A stretch of 64,000 nucleotides of DNA from positions 1,741,027-1,805,026 of the forward strand of contig NZ_JAVRHX010000001.1 in assembly GCF_031846345.1 (NCBI RefSeq), read 5' to 3'. This document shows, in pieces, positions 1 through 9,102 of this stretch. The stretch comes from Glaciecola petra (GTDB lineage Bacteria > Pseudomonadota > Gammaproteobacteria > Enterobacterales > Alteromonadaceae). The position numbers were made by a program, and so were the translations under genes. Position 1 is the first letter of the stretch. Each line of letters begins with the position of its first letter. The notes beneath the pieces are model-generated. The model did not search any database. It worked only from the letters and a program-made list of their open reading frames with translations, and was not told the origin of the DNA.

Positions 1-285
1 GCAAACTTATATCATTGAGTATTTTTTGCGAGCTCATGAAAACCCTCTTGTAATTGGCGTTTGTATCTAAGGTACTAAGTGTAATCAATAGTTCAGAAAT
101 TGCCGACAACTGATATCAAATTCGTGAAACTTTTTGTTGCAGCTTGAGTCTCACAGCCTGTGGTTTGAACATTTGCTTATCAGCTAAATAAAAAACAGGC
201 TTTAGACTTGAGTTTTACTGGGCTAAACACATATATATCTAAACCGCGAAAAACGTATTAGTTTACATTTAACTTGAGAAGATTT
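1..285. other. Upstream flank without a recognisable gene
   Basis: The sequence before the first gene is AT-rich. A reading frame open at the left edge (positions 2-70) ends in a TAA at 68-70 and could be the last 22 codons of an upstream gene, but it is too short to recognise. The rest presumably holds the promoter of the MoxR/Bat operon. I see no convincing -35/-10 pair and no terminator hairpin. Confidence 0.4.
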
Positions 286-1251
286 ATGCATAGTCAATTT
301 ACCGCCTTACAACTACATTTGAATACACAGGTGTTGGGGCAAAATCATTTAACACAAAGTATATTGATTGCTTTATTGGCAGATGGTCACTTGTTAGTAG
401 AGGGACCACCGGGACTGGCTAAAACTCGTGCAGTAAATGCTTTATCAGATGGTATCGATGCAAATTTTCATAGGGTTCAGTTTACACCCGATTTATTGCC
501 AGCCGATTTAACGGGTACTGATATATACAGACCTGAAACTGGTAAGTTTATTTTTCAAAAAGGCCCTCTTTTTCATAACCTTGTGTTAGCTGACGAAATC
601 AATCGCGCCCCTGCAAAAGTGCAATCTGCCTTACTAGAAGCGATGGCCGAAAGACAAATAACCGTGGGGAGTACTTCCTATAAGTTACCTGAACTTTTCT
701 TGGTCATGGCGACCCAAAACCCATTAGAACAAGAAGGCACTTATCCGCTTCCTGAAGCTCAATTAGATAGGTTTTTAATGCATGTTGAAATTGACTATCC
801 AGATGCAGAAACAGAACATAAAATTTTGGCTTTGACGCGTCATGAGGCCCTCAACAAAGCCGGCAAGTCGGCGTTATTAGAAGTAGATAAACTCTCGGAA
901 CAAGATATTGCAAAGGCGCGCACAGATATCCTACAGATAAAGGTGTCAGAGGCCGCCGAGACCTATTTGGTTCAACTAATAATGGCGACCAGACACCCAG
1001 AAAAATATAGTGCTAAGCTTCAAGACTGGATTGAAATTGGCGCCAGTCCGCGCGCTACTATAGCTCTTGAACGGTGTGCAAGAGCTCATGCTTGGTTACA
1101 TAAACGCGACTTTGTCAGTCCAGAAGATATTCAAGCTGTCGCACATAATGTACTGCGCCATCGATTAATCTATAGTTATCAAGCACAAGCGCAAGGCGTT
1201 AAAGCAAACCAAGTCATTGATGAAATATTAAATTTAGTTCCCGTGCCGTAA
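286..1251 (+). CDS. MoxR-family AAA+ ATPase (first of two in the window)
   Basis: MoxR AAA+ ATPases act as chaperone-like motors that work with DUF58 and VWA-domain proteins at the membrane. The 321-residue product has a Walker A GPPGLAKT near residues 40-47, a Walker B-type stretch ending LADEINRAP near 98-106, and a sensor-1 type MATQNP near 138-143, in the usual order and at the usual length. An in-frame TTG at 274 would add four residues, but the ATG at 286 sits just behind a Shine-Dalgarno-like GAGAAG (276-281), so I use 286. It is the first gene of a plus-strand operon: DUF58, DUF4381, two VWA genes and BatD follow, an arrangement known from Bat (aerotolerance-related) operons. The target protein is not visible from sequence. 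Confidence 0.93.
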   Translation: MHSQFTALQLHLNTQVLGQNHLTQSILIALLADGHLLVEGPPGLAKTRAVNALSDGIDANFHRVQFTPDLLPADLTGTDIYRPETGKFIFQKGPLFHNLVLADEINRAPAKVQSALLEAMAERQITVGSTSYKLPELFLVMATQNPLEQEGTYPLPEAQLDRFLMHVEIDYPDAETEHKILALTRHEALNKAGKSALLEVDKLSEQDIAKARTDILQIKVSEAAETYLVQLIMATRHPEKYSAKLQDWIEIGASPRATIALERCARAHAWLHKRDFVSPEDIQAVAHNVLRHRLIYSYQAQAQGVKANQVIDEILNLVPVP

Positions 1252-1274
1252 GCGCTTCTGGAGCACTATAATTT

Positions 1275-2252
1275 ATGCAATTTCCCATTGAACAACGACT
1301 AGCAAAATTACAAACAGATGGTGTGAACCTCACATTACCTGAACTTGTGCGATATAAGCCAATTGCAAAAAGGTTGAATCTCAATCCAGCAAGTGCCATC
1401 AAAAGTTCAATGGCTGGCGGCATGGCTTCTCGTTTTAAAGGACGAGGAATGGAATTTGATGAAGCTCGTCATTATCAACCTGGCGATGATATTCGAAGTA
1501 TAGACTGGAGAGTGACCGCTAGGACGGGTAAAACCCATACCAAAGTGTATAGAGAAGAGCGCGAAAGACCGGTCATTGTTTACTTAGATTTGCATCAAAA
1601 TATGAAATTTGGCACGCAATTATTGTATAAATCAGTACAAGCTGTGCATGCCAGTGCCATGGTTACGTTTAGCGCTTTAGCCCGTGGTGATAAAATTGGA
1701 TGTATTTGTGCCAACGAAAATACAGACCTTGAATTAAAGCCAAAAGCATCAGCAAAGCATGGATTTGCTATGTTAAATCAAATAGTCAATTTGCATAACC
1801 AAAGCCAGCAATCGTCGCAAGCCAAAAAAACAGCGAATACCTGTATCGACAGTATCAACAAATTAGCAGTGCTGGCAAAACCGGGCACACTAGTATACGT
1901 GATATCTGATTTCAGTCTGTTTGATCAAGCTTGCTTTGATGCTTTAGGCAACATTCAACGACATTGTGAAATTAGACCCTTATATATTTACGATCCTATT
2001 GAAATGTCTTTACCACATTTGAGTAACACTAACGATGTATTGCTTACAGACGGACTTAACGAACAAAACTTAACATTAGGCGATAAAGACGTAGAAAATG
2101 CCTACTCATCAACAAGACTAGCTTGGCTTAGTCAATTCAAGCAAAGGATGCAAGTATTAGGCATTAATGTAAATAAATTAAATGCCGCCCATAGTGTTGA
2201 AAGCCAAATGAGCTCGACTAGAGCTGGCTTAGTGTTAGGAGACACACTTTGA
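1275..2252 (+). CDS. DUF58 domain protein of the MoxR/Bat operon
   Basis: This 325-residue protein carries the DUF58 signature at about residues 58-79: an EF-x3-R-x-Y stretch, then PGDD, then IDWR. DUF58 proteins have a VWA-like fold and are almost always encoded beside MoxR ATPases, where they are thought to link the ATPase to client proteins. There is no obvious transmembrane segment, so this copy is probably cytoplasmic. The gene starts with ATG 23 bases after moxR and overlaps the next gene by four bases, which suggests translational coupling. The length is typical of the short DUF58 class; a longer DUF58 protein is encoded in the second MoxR operon at 38021-39358. The biochemical role is unproven for the family. 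Confidence 0.9.
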   Translation: MQFPIEQRLAKLQTDGVNLTLPELVRYKPIAKRLNLNPASAIKSSMAGGMASRFKGRGMEFDEARHYQPGDDIRSIDWRVTARTGKTHTKVYREERERPVIVYLDLHQNMKFGTQLLYKSVQAVHASAMVTFSALARGDKIGCICANENTDLELKPKASAKHGFAMLNQIVNLHNQSQQSSQAKKTANTCIDSINKLAVLAKPGTLVYVISDFSLFDQACFDALGNIQRHCEIRPLYIYDPIEMSLPHLSNTNDVLLTDGLNEQNLTLGDKDVENAYSSTRLAWLSQFKQRMQVLGINVNKLNAAHSVESQMSSTRAGLVLGDTL

Positions 2253-2773
2253 ATCCCTTAGACCAACTGGCCGATATTCAATTACCGAATGACGTGTCCT
2301 TTTGGCCTCTAGCTTGGCCTTATTGGGTGCTTATTGGCCTTGGTTTGGCTTTATGTATTTATATTGCAGCGTTGTGTATAAAGCAGCGTAAATGGAACAA
2401 AATGAAACGCCAAACGCTAGCCTCACTGCAGCAAATTGACCCAAGCGCACCCTACTTTGAACATAAACTCCAAGTGATCGTGAAAAATGTGTGTGCACAT
2501 TATTTTAGTGAAATGGCGGAAATAAAAAACAAAACATTACACACTGCAGCATGGCAGGCTTTTTTATTAAATACTTATCAAGGCAAAAGGTCTGAACAGC
2601 TAAAACAGAGTTTAGAACAAATTAATGCGTCGCTTTATGGAATGAATACAAATGGCAAAAAGGTAGCAAATCCTGACGTCAAGCTTTGTATTATAGACTG
2701 GCTCAATACCAGCATTAAACGAAACCATATACTTACTTATCAAGTATCAGAAGGGGAAGCCGAACATGTTTGA
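2249..2773 (+). CDS. DUF4381 single-pass membrane protein
   Basis: This 174-residue protein has one strong transmembrane segment at about residues 24-45, preceded by a conserved-looking LADIQLPNDVSFWPLAW stretch and followed by a basic cytoplasmic region. This is the DUF4381 pattern, a family found between DUF58 and VWA genes in Bat operons. The start is a TTG at 2249 that overlaps the DUF58 stop codon (TTGA). The choice is supported by an AGGAGA ribosome-binding site at 2237-2242. The gene ends eight bases inside the start of the next gene. Its function is unknown. The position suggests a membrane anchor or assembly factor for the MoxR-VWA complex. Confidence 0.85.
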   Translation: MNPLDQLADIQLPNDVSFWPLAWPYWVLIGLGLALCIYIAALCIKQRKWNKMKRQTLASLQQIDPSAPYFEHKLQVIVKNVCAHYFSEMAEIKNKTLHTAAWQAFLLNTYQGKRSEQLKQSLEQINASLYGMNTNGKKVANPDVKLCIIDWLNTSIKRNHILTYQVSEGEAEHV

Positions 2774-3821
2774 ATTTGTTTGGTGGCAATTACTTTTTAT
2801 ATTGCCCTTGCCTTTTCTTATCGCATATTTTTGGCCTGCAAAAGCGCAAGAATCTCAGGCTGCGTTATATTTCCCGCATGTACAACTCTTGTCTAAACAG
2901 GCTGAAAACAAGCAAAAACGCTCACTTTGGCGCTTATTTTTGTTGAGTCTTATTTGGATCAGTCTTGTGATTTCAGCTGCGCGACCGATGTGGTTTGGAG
3001 AGCCTATCTCTATACCAAGCGAGGGGCGTGATTTAATGATGGCGGTAGACTTATCAGGGTCAATGCAACAAACCGATATGCAAGTTAATGGAAAGCTAGT
3101 CGACCGATTAGAAATGGTTAAATCGGTAATGGACGATTTTGTAGAAAGACGTGTAGGAGATCGTTTAGGGCTTATATTATTCGCCGATACTGCATATTTA
3201 CAAACACCTCTTACTTTTGACCGAGCAACGGTTAACCAATTACTAAAGGAAAGCGTGATTGGTTTAGTAGGTGATAGCACTGCAATTGGCGATGCAATTG
3301 GACTAGCGGTTAAAAGGTTCACCCAAAAAGAACGCTCAAATAGAGTATTAATATTACTTACCGATGGCCGCAACACAGCCGGAAATATCAGCGTAGAGCA
3401 AGCACTCGACCTCGCTATCGCAAACGAAGTGACCATATACTCTATAGGCGTAGGCGCTGACGAGCTTATTCAAAATAGTGTATTTGGCCGCAGAGCGATT
3501 AACCCCTCACTGGATCTTGATGAAAGAACCTTAGTCACTATAAGTAAAGAGACCGGAGGCGAATACTTTAGAGCTCGTAATGCACAGGAATTATCTCAAA
3601 TTTATGCTATTTTGGATAAATTAGAACCAATAGAAGGTGCAGAACAAACCTTAAGGCCACGTAAAGAATTATTCTATATTCCGCTTATGTTTTCCGGTGG
3701 GCTTGTTTTCATATGGGTCCTTCTCCCAATTTTACGAACTGTGTTCATGCGCTTGACTGGGTCTAATAGAAATACGTCAGCAAAAAGTTCCGATAATGAA
3801 CAGGCACAGGGAGGGATATAA
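2766..3821 (+). CDS. batA: VWA domain membrane protein, BatA-like
   Basis: The 351-residue protein has an N-terminal hydrophobic segment (about 6-22), a second at about 55-71, a von Willebrand factor A domain, and a C-terminal membrane segment near 305-325. The metal-ion-dependent adhesion site is visible as DLSGSM at residues 95-100 (Asp95, Ser97, Ser99), and a second MIDAS region contains TDGRNTAG. This is the layout of BatA, which places a VWA domain on the periplasmic side. The gene overlaps the DUF4381 gene by eight bases and is followed two bases later by batB, so the three are one unit. Bat proteins were first linked to aerotolerance in Bacteroides; whether that applies here is inference. 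Confidence 0.9.
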   Translation: MFEFVWWQLLFILPLPFLIAYFWPAKAQESQAALYFPHVQLLSKQAENKQKRSLWRLFLLSLIWISLVISAARPMWFGEPISIPSEGRDLMMAVDLSGSMQQTDMQVNGKLVDRLEMVKSVMDDFVERRVGDRLGLILFADTAYLQTPLTFDRATVNQLLKESVIGLVGDSTAIGDAIGLAVKRFTQKERSNRVLILLTDGRNTAGNISVEQALDLAIANEVTIYSIGVGADELIQNSVFGRRAINPSLDLDERTLVTISKETGGEYFRARNAQELSQIYAILDKLEPIEGAEQTLRPRKELFYIPLMFSGGLVFIWVLLPILRTVFMRLTGSNRNTSAKSSDNEQAQGGI

Positions 3822-3823
3822 AA

Positions 3824-5779
3824 ATGAATGAATTCATGGCCAACTTCACATTCATTCGTCCCTTGTTTTTGTTTGCTTTGGTGCCAATGTTGATACTATA
3901 TATTGTCAAAATAAAATTGGGCCATCACCAAAATGTTTGGCAACAAATTTTACCTCAACATTTGTATTCAAATTTAATCGTTTCAAGAGGAATTGGCAAA
4001 CCTAGCAGATTTATACATATGGCGACCCTTGCTGCATCTATTGCTATTATTGCTATTGCTGGACCAAGCTGGGAAAAGTTACCACAAGCAGTGTATCAAA
4101 CTCAAAATGGAAAGGTGCTGTTAATGGACATGTCGATGTCGATGCGAGCCACCGATATCAGCCCAAACCGTTTAACACGTGCACGGTTTAAAGCAATTGA
4201 TCTTATCAATCAAGTTAATGAGGGTGAAACTGGTCTAATAGCGTATTCAGGAGATGCTTTTGTTGTAAGTCCATTAACTGACGATGCGAATACCTTGATA
4301 TCTTTAATTCCCAGTTTGACACCTGAAATAATGCCTTCTCAGGGCAGTTCTGCCATGTACGGTTTAGAACGTTCCGCTCAATTATTATTGAATGCTGGTT
4401 ATCAGCGCGGTCATATTTATTGGATTACAGACGGCATAATATATGATGATGTTAAGGACATTCGTGAGTTTATACAAAATAGTTCCTTTAAAGTGTCGGC
4501 TTTATTGGTAGGCACCGAAGAAGGCGCACCGATTAGCTTAGAAGATGGCTCTTTGCTAAAAGACAAGCGTGGACGTATTGTAATTCCTAGCGTGAATACA
4601 CGATTTATGAATCAAGCAATGGCGGGCACCAATGCGGCATTTCAATCATTTACGAATGACAATAGTGATATTATGGCTTTAAAACAAATGCTAGATTTTG
4701 AACAACAACAGGAAGCTGAAAAAGTCGAAAATATTGCAGGTGATCAATATAAAGACATGGGACCATTTTTAGTGGTGCTACTTCTTCCTTTTGTTGCTTA
4801 TGCCTTTAGACGCGGAGTGCTAGTAGTTACTTTATGCGCGCTGTTAATGATACCGAACGAGCCTGTGATAGCACAAACAACCGACACTGTGTCGCAAGCT
4901 AAAGCCACAACAAAAGTAACGTCTTGGTTTAAAAATGCTGATCAAAAAGGTAAGCAAGCATTTGATAATGAAGACTACGAAAATGCTCAAAATCTATTTG
5001 AAAGTAAAGAATGGAAAGCTGCCAGTGCCTACAAACAAGGGGAATATGAACAAGCGGTTGATTTATACTCCCAACTAGACGGAATTGAAAACACTTACAA
5101 CTTAGCGAATGCCTTGGCGAAAACGGGTAAGCTTAAAGAGGCCATAGACGCTTACAGTGACGTTTTGAATGATAATCCTGAGCATTCCGAAGCACTTCAA
5201 AACAAAAAGATCGTTGAAGATTTGTTAGCGCAAAGTCAAGAGAACTCACAACAAAATCAAGACCAAAATAATAACCAAGAGCAAGAAAACAACCAACAAG
5301 AAAACCAAGAACAAAGCGATTCAAGTTCAGACCAAGAGGGTTCGGAAGCTGAATCTGACGACCAACAAGGCGAATCTCAATCAGGTGATCAAAACCAACA
5401 AGAAAGTGAAAAGCAAGAACAGAGCAATCAGCAACAAAATGAAGCATCCGGTCAACAAGAAGATGAAGGTTTAAAAGACCAAGCAGAAAAGCAACAACAA
5501 AATACAGAAGAAAACGAACAGTCGCCCTCAAATAACGGTAACCAAGCAAATGAAGAAAATTCGCAAGACGAAAGCTTGTCAGAAGAAGAGATGCAACAGG
5601 CTATCTCGAATCAAGTGAATATGGATGAGCTTACGCCAGAACAACGCGAAGAGATGCAACGCATGCAGATGATCTTAAATAAAGTCCCGGACGATCCAGC
5701 TTATTTACTCAAACGTAAAATGTTGCTGGAATCATATAAACGGAAAACCTCTCCCCCACCAACACAAGAGAATTGGTAG
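3824..5779 (+). CDS. VWA plus TPR membrane protein, BatB-BatC fusion
   Basis: This 651-residue protein joins two functions that are separate genes (batB and batC) in some bacteria. Residues 12-28 and 66-79 are membrane segments. A VWA domain follows with MIDAS residues Asp102, Ser104 and Ser106 (DMSMS, where the more common form is DxSGS). After another membrane segment near 313-345 come TPR-like helices at about 395-470. The segment from about 475 to 590 is a low-complexity, acidic tract dominated by Gln, Asn, Glu and Ser. The last 60 residues are again ordered in composition, with a PEQREEMQRM-like helix. A GGGAGGG ribosome-binding site lies at 3809-3815. The low-complexity tract probably is a flexible linker. 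Confidence 0.9.
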   Translation: MNEFMANFTFIRPLFLFALVPMLILYIVKIKLGHHQNVWQQILPQHLYSNLIVSRGIGKPSRFIHMATLAASIAIIAIAGPSWEKLPQAVYQTQNGKVLLMDMSMSMRATDISPNRLTRARFKAIDLINQVNEGETGLIAYSGDAFVVSPLTDDANTLISLIPSLTPEIMPSQGSSAMYGLERSAQLLLNAGYQRGHIYWITDGIIYDDVKDIREFIQNSSFKVSALLVGTEEGAPISLEDGSLLKDKRGRIVIPSVNTRFMNQAMAGTNAAFQSFTNDNSDIMALKQMLDFEQQQEAEKVENIAGDQYKDMGPFLVVLLLPFVAYAFRRGVLVVTLCALLMIPNEPVIAQTTDTVSQAKATTKVTSWFKNADQKGKQAFDNEDYENAQNLFESKEWKAASAYKQGEYEQAVDLYSQLDGIENTYNLANALAKTGKLKEAIDAYSDVLNDNPEHSEALQNKKIVEDLLAQSQENSQQNQDQNNNQEQENNQQENQEQSDSSSDQEGSEAESDDQQGESQSGDQNQQESEKQEQSNQQQNEASGQQEDEGLKDQAEKQQQNTEENEQSPSNNGNQANEENSQDESLSEEEMQQAISNQVNMDELTPEQREEMQRMQMILNKVPDDPAYLLKRKMLLESYKRKTSPPPTQENW

Positions 5780-5785
5780 TTAGCA

Positions 5786-7477
5786 ATGCGATTATTAGTA
5801 ATAATTAGCTTTTTAATGATACATGCAAGTGCATTGGCCCAAGTGACACAGCTTTCAGCAAGTGTCGACAGAAACACTGTGCTAATAGATGAGGCCATAG
5901 AATTTACTTTAGTGGCAACGGGAAGTGCTAACCGTGGTGATGTCGATTTTTCAGTGTTACAGTCGAATTTTAATGTTAGCCGGCCCTCTTTTTCACAATC
6001 TACGCAAATTATAAATGGAAGCATGACCAGAACCGTGAGTTGGCGTGTTAGGCTGTTCCCATTAAAGACGGGGCGCATAGATATACCGGCTTTCGTGCTC
6101 GGGGGGCAACAGTCTAGGCCTTTTTCAGTGAATATATTACCGGCATCGGCAACCAATGTAGATGAACCACGTGACTACTACCTTACGACCGAAGTCAATC
6201 AAGAAAGGCTCTATCTACAACAGCAGTTGTTGTATACCATTAAGATTTATTTGTCGGGTGATATACAACGTGGAAGTCTTGCCTTGCCCCAACTTGAAGG
6301 CGCTATTATTGAACAAATTGGTGAGGACGAAGACTATGAAGAAATTAGTAATGGTATTCGCTATCGAGTGATTAAACGGGAGATTGCGATCATCCCACAA
6401 TCTAGTGGCACATTTACGATAAAGGGGCCTATTTTTGAAGCCGACGTGCTTACCAACTCCCGTCGTAGTTTTGCAAATTTCGGACGCACAAAAACCATAT
6501 CTCGTCGCGCTCCTGATGTCGAAATTGAAGTGCTGCCGATACCTGAAAGTTATGCATTCACATGGCTACCCAGTGAGATGGTTGAATTGTCTGAAGAATG
6601 GCAAGGTGACGCTCAGCAGCTCGTTGTAGGTGAACCTATTACGCGCACAATAACCTTAACAGCCCTAGGTTTAACCAAAGAGCAATTACCCAATATTGAA
6701 TCTATTTACCACCCAAGTTTTAAAGTTTATCCTGAACAACCCGTATTGAATACGGCAGAACATCGAAACTCTTTAGTTGCTCAAGGAGTGTTTAATACCG
6801 CTATTATTCCCAGCGAAAGCGGCAGCTATGTGCTCCCTGAAGTTAAGATCCCTTGGTTCAATGTAAGTTCTGGCAGAACTGAATTTGCAATCATACCAGC
6901 ACGTTCAGTAGAGGTATTGGAAAGGTCGCAAAGCAGCAATCCACCGGTAAATCAAACCCAACAAACAACTGAAGATTTGAGTAATGCCCCACCTATCACC
7001 GCTTCAAACGAGCAAGCAACTGGGACTATTTCAATTCATCACCCTCTTGTAATTACGTTAATAAGTACAAATATTTTGACCTTGATTTTGCTCGTAATTA
7101 TGTGGAAATCTAAGAGAAACAAAAATATTAAACAATCTCTTTCTAATATTGCTACAGCTCGTCCGGGCGCATCAAATGAACAAGACGCTTTTAAAAACCT
7201 AAAACAATATTTAGAACAGGGAAAGTCAGAAAATATCAATCAATATCTAGATGAATGGCTGTCAATATTGCTCAAACAGCAACATTTTTCAGTGAGCAAC
7301 AGTTTAGCTGCATTTGATAATGGCCACGCTCTTGAGTTTTATAATCAAGTTTTAGCAAGCCAATACAGCGACAATGCTTGGGACATAAACTATTCTGGCT
7401 TTATCAATGCCTTAGATAAATTTAGGGAAGCTGCGTTAGAAAAACAAAATAGCTCTGCCCTAGCCAGTCTTTATTAA
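5786..7477 (+). CDS. batD: BatD-family protein
   Basis: The 563-residue product begins with a clear signal peptide (hydrophobic core about 3-16, ending around ALAQ). It continues with beta-rich BatD (oxygen tolerance) repeats over about 20-380, contains one transmembrane helix at about residues 418-440, and ends in a soluble cytoplasmic domain of roughly 120 residues. BatD is the last typical gene of MoxR/Bat operons and is thought to work in the periplasm with the VWA proteins. It lies six bases after batB. The next gene starts about 180 bases further on and has a different function, so the operon probably ends here. No strong terminator hairpin is visible after the stop codon. Confidence 0.88.
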   Translation: MRLLVIISFLMIHASALAQVTQLSASVDRNTVLIDEAIEFTLVATGSANRGDVDFSVLQSNFNVSRPSFSQSTQIINGSMTRTVSWRVRLFPLKTGRIDIPAFVLGGQQSRPFSVNILPASATNVDEPRDYYLTTEVNQERLYLQQQLLYTIKIYLSGDIQRGSLALPQLEGAIIEQIGEDEDYEEISNGIRYRVIKREIAIIPQSSGTFTIKGPIFEADVLTNSRRSFANFGRTKTISRRAPDVEIEVLPIPESYAFTWLPSEMVELSEEWQGDAQQLVVGEPITRTITLTALGLTKEQLPNIESIYHPSFKVYPEQPVLNTAEHRNSLVAQGVFNTAIIPSESGSYVLPEVKIPWFNVSSGRTEFAIIPARSVEVLERSQSSNPPVNQTQQTTEDLSNAPPITASNEQATGTISIHHPLVITLISTNILTLILLVIMWKSKRNKNIKQSLSNIATARPGASNEQDAFKNLKQYLEQGKSENINQYLDEWLSILLKQQHFSVSNSLAAFDNGHALEFYNQVLASQYSDNAWDINYSGFINALDKFREAALEKQNSSALASLY

Positions 7478-7654
7478 TCAATGCTAATACTTCAAATCTC
7501 AACACGCGCATGAAATTTACATAAAGACTAAAACATTTCGGCAGATACGTTTTTACTGGTGTTTTGTTATAAATTAAGTAGTCTTAAGCTAATCGTTTCA
7601 ATAAAAAATAATAAAATGCGAAATAATTCAAGTGACACCTCGGTCTTATCCGAC

Positions 7655-8167
7655 ATGAACACAAAACAAACACGATACGAGGCCTTGGTGAAGGCGCTAC
7701 ATGCTGACATATATCGTTATGCTGTGTGGTTAATAAAAGATAAGGCTATTGCTGAAGATGTAGTGCAAGAAACCTTTCTTAGGGCTTGGAAGTCCCTAGA
7801 CTCTTTAAAAGATGAAGGGGCCGCTAAAGCATGGTTAATCACTATTTTACGCCGTGAAAATGCAAGACGTTTTGAGCGTAAACAGTTTGATACGGTCGAT
7901 ATTGACGACGTTGCAATTGAAGATACTGTTGCACATAGCGAAGATACAATGCAACAGCGAGAAATACGCAAAGCCATTGCTAGTTTAAGTGAAGAATATA
8001 GAGAACCCTTAACCATGCAAATCATTATGGGATTTAGTGGCGACGAGATTGCAGAACAACTCGACCTTAACAAGAACACGGTAATGACCCGTTTATTCAG
8101 AGCGCGAAATCAATTGAAAGAAATATTAAGCGCACAAATACAAATTGGGGAGACCATAAATGGATGA
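7655..8167 (+). CDS. ECF-type sigma-70 family RNA polymerase sigma factor
   Basis: The protein has a sigma region 2 (AEDVVQETFLRAWKSL near residues 29-44 from this start) and a region 4 helix-turn-helix (SLSEEYREPL followed by GDEIAEQLDLNKNTVMTRLFRAR). No sigma regions 1 or 3 are present, so it is an extracytoplasmic-function type factor. The frame is open further upstream (GTG at 7559, ATG at 7616), but region 2 begins right after the methionine at 7655, which fits the usual length. None of the three starts has a clear ribosome-binding site, so the start is uncertain. The gene overlaps the DUF3379 gene by eight bases. That pairing suggests the neighbour modulates its activity. Confidence 0.88.
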   Translation: MNTKQTRYEALVKALHADIYRYAVWLIKDKAIAEDVVQETFLRAWKSLDSLKDEGAAKAWLITILRRENARRFERKQFDTVDIDDVAIEDTVAHSEDTMQQREIRKAIASLSEEYREPLTMQIIMGFSGDEIAEQLDLNKNTVMTRLFRARNQLKEILSAQIQIGETING

Positions 8168-8864
8168 TTTAAGTTTTAGAAAAGCTGTCTATGCTGATCC
8201 GTTTACAAAAGATCAGTCGGTGATTGAAGCTGCCCAACAAGATCCTAAAAAGAAGGCTTTTTGGGATGAGTTAAAAGAAATGGAAAAACAGTTGCAAGAT
8301 GCAATGAACATTCCAGTGCCTGACAATTTAGCAGAACGTCTAATACTAAAACAATCACTCAAGCAACATGAAAAAACACAACAAAAACGGCCTTGGTATT
8401 TAGCGCTTGCTGCTTCGGTGCTGTTAGCAAGTGTTGTGTCTTTTAATATGTTAAGCGGAAGTGATGGTTCGAAATTTGAAAATGACGTTTTCGCACATAT
8501 GGATCATGTAAGCTTAGAGCTGATGAAAAGCAGCGACGTTGATATGAATGCTGTCAATTCAAAACTCGCCAGTTTCAATGGCAGTGTTGATGAAAGTATT
8601 GGTAATATTGTATCTGCTAACTATTGCTACTTAGATAAAATTAAAAGCTTACATGTGATTATTCGTGGCGAAAGAGGATTAACATCTTTATTTATAGTGC
8701 CCGACTCCATCACTGCAAGCGTTAGCGACACATTTAGCAACGCTAGTTTTCAAGGAGCTGCATTTTTACTTGAATCTGCAAAGATAATAGTGATTGGTGA
8801 CGACTCGCAATCGGTTGAAGATATTAAAGCCAGAGCAAAATCGTCGTTGCGCTTTTCTGCATAA
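8160..8864 (+). CDS. DUF3379 single-pass membrane protein, possible anti-sigma factor
   Basis: The 234-residue product matches DUF3379 proteins, which in Alteromonadales and Vibrionales are encoded directly after an ECF sigma factor. Residues 1-78 are charged and helical, about 79-96 form one transmembrane segment, and the remaining ~135 residues would be periplasmic. This topology resembles membrane anti-sigma factors, but I see no zinc-binding His/Cys motif, so the role is inferred from layout. The start ATG overlaps the sigma gene and is preceded by GGGGAG (8147-8152). The stop codon lies inside a 14-base tandem duplication. Confidence 0.8.
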   Translation: MDDLSFRKAVYADPFTKDQSVIEAAQQDPKKKAFWDELKEMEKQLQDAMNIPVPDNLAERLILKQSLKQHEKTQQKRPWYLALAASVLLASVVSFNMLSGSDGSKFENDVFAHMDHVSLELMKSSDVDMNAVNSKLASFNGSVDESIGNIVSANYCYLDKIKSLHVIIRGERGLTSLFIVPDSITASVSDTFSNASFQGAAFLLESAKIIVIGDDSQSVEDIKARAKSSLRFSA

Positions 8865-8880
8865 TATTTTCTGCATAATA
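8853..8880 (+). repeat. Perfect 14-bp tandem duplication over a stop codon
   Basis: The sequence TTTTCTGCATAATA occurs twice head to tail (8853-8866 and 8867-8880). The first copy encodes the last residues and TAA of the DUF3379 protein; the second lies outside the gene, so the duplication does not change the protein. It looks like a recent slippage or small duplication event. Confidence 0.85.
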
Positions 8881-8900
8881 GTGAAACTGCAACATAGCAA

Positions 8901-8926
8901 AGCGAGCTTAATCTTAAAAGCTCGCT
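8901..8926 (+). terminator. Stem-loop after the sigma/DUF3379 genes
   Basis: A perfect 9-bp inverted repeat, AGCGAGCTT (8901-8909) and AAGCTCGCT (8918-8926), encloses an 8-base loop. It sits 36 bases after the DUF3379 stop, where a terminator is expected, but it lacks a proper T-run (AGTATTTGG follows). It could be a weak terminator or a 3' end stabiliser. Confidence 0.45.
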
Positions 8927-9102
8927 AGTATTTGGACATCAGTTGATGTTTGGATATAAAAAACTTCCTGTCATTATAGAGTCCAACCATTTGGGGGTAC
9001 ACAAGCTGAAAGCTGCCTTGCCAAGATGACTTTGGTTTAGAATCACAAGTAAAAATGCTAAACTACGCCAAACAATAAAAGTTTAATAAAACGGCGGTAA
9101 AC

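Noticed and set aside
2855..3436. 193-residue open frame on minus
   Set aside because: It lies entirely within batA on the opposite strand, has no ribosome-binding site, and a Ser/Ile/Leu-rich composition typical of shadow frames.
5133..5549. 138-residue Leu-rich open frame on minus
   Set aside because: It is the antisense of the Gln/Asn-rich codon tract of batB and arises from that composition.
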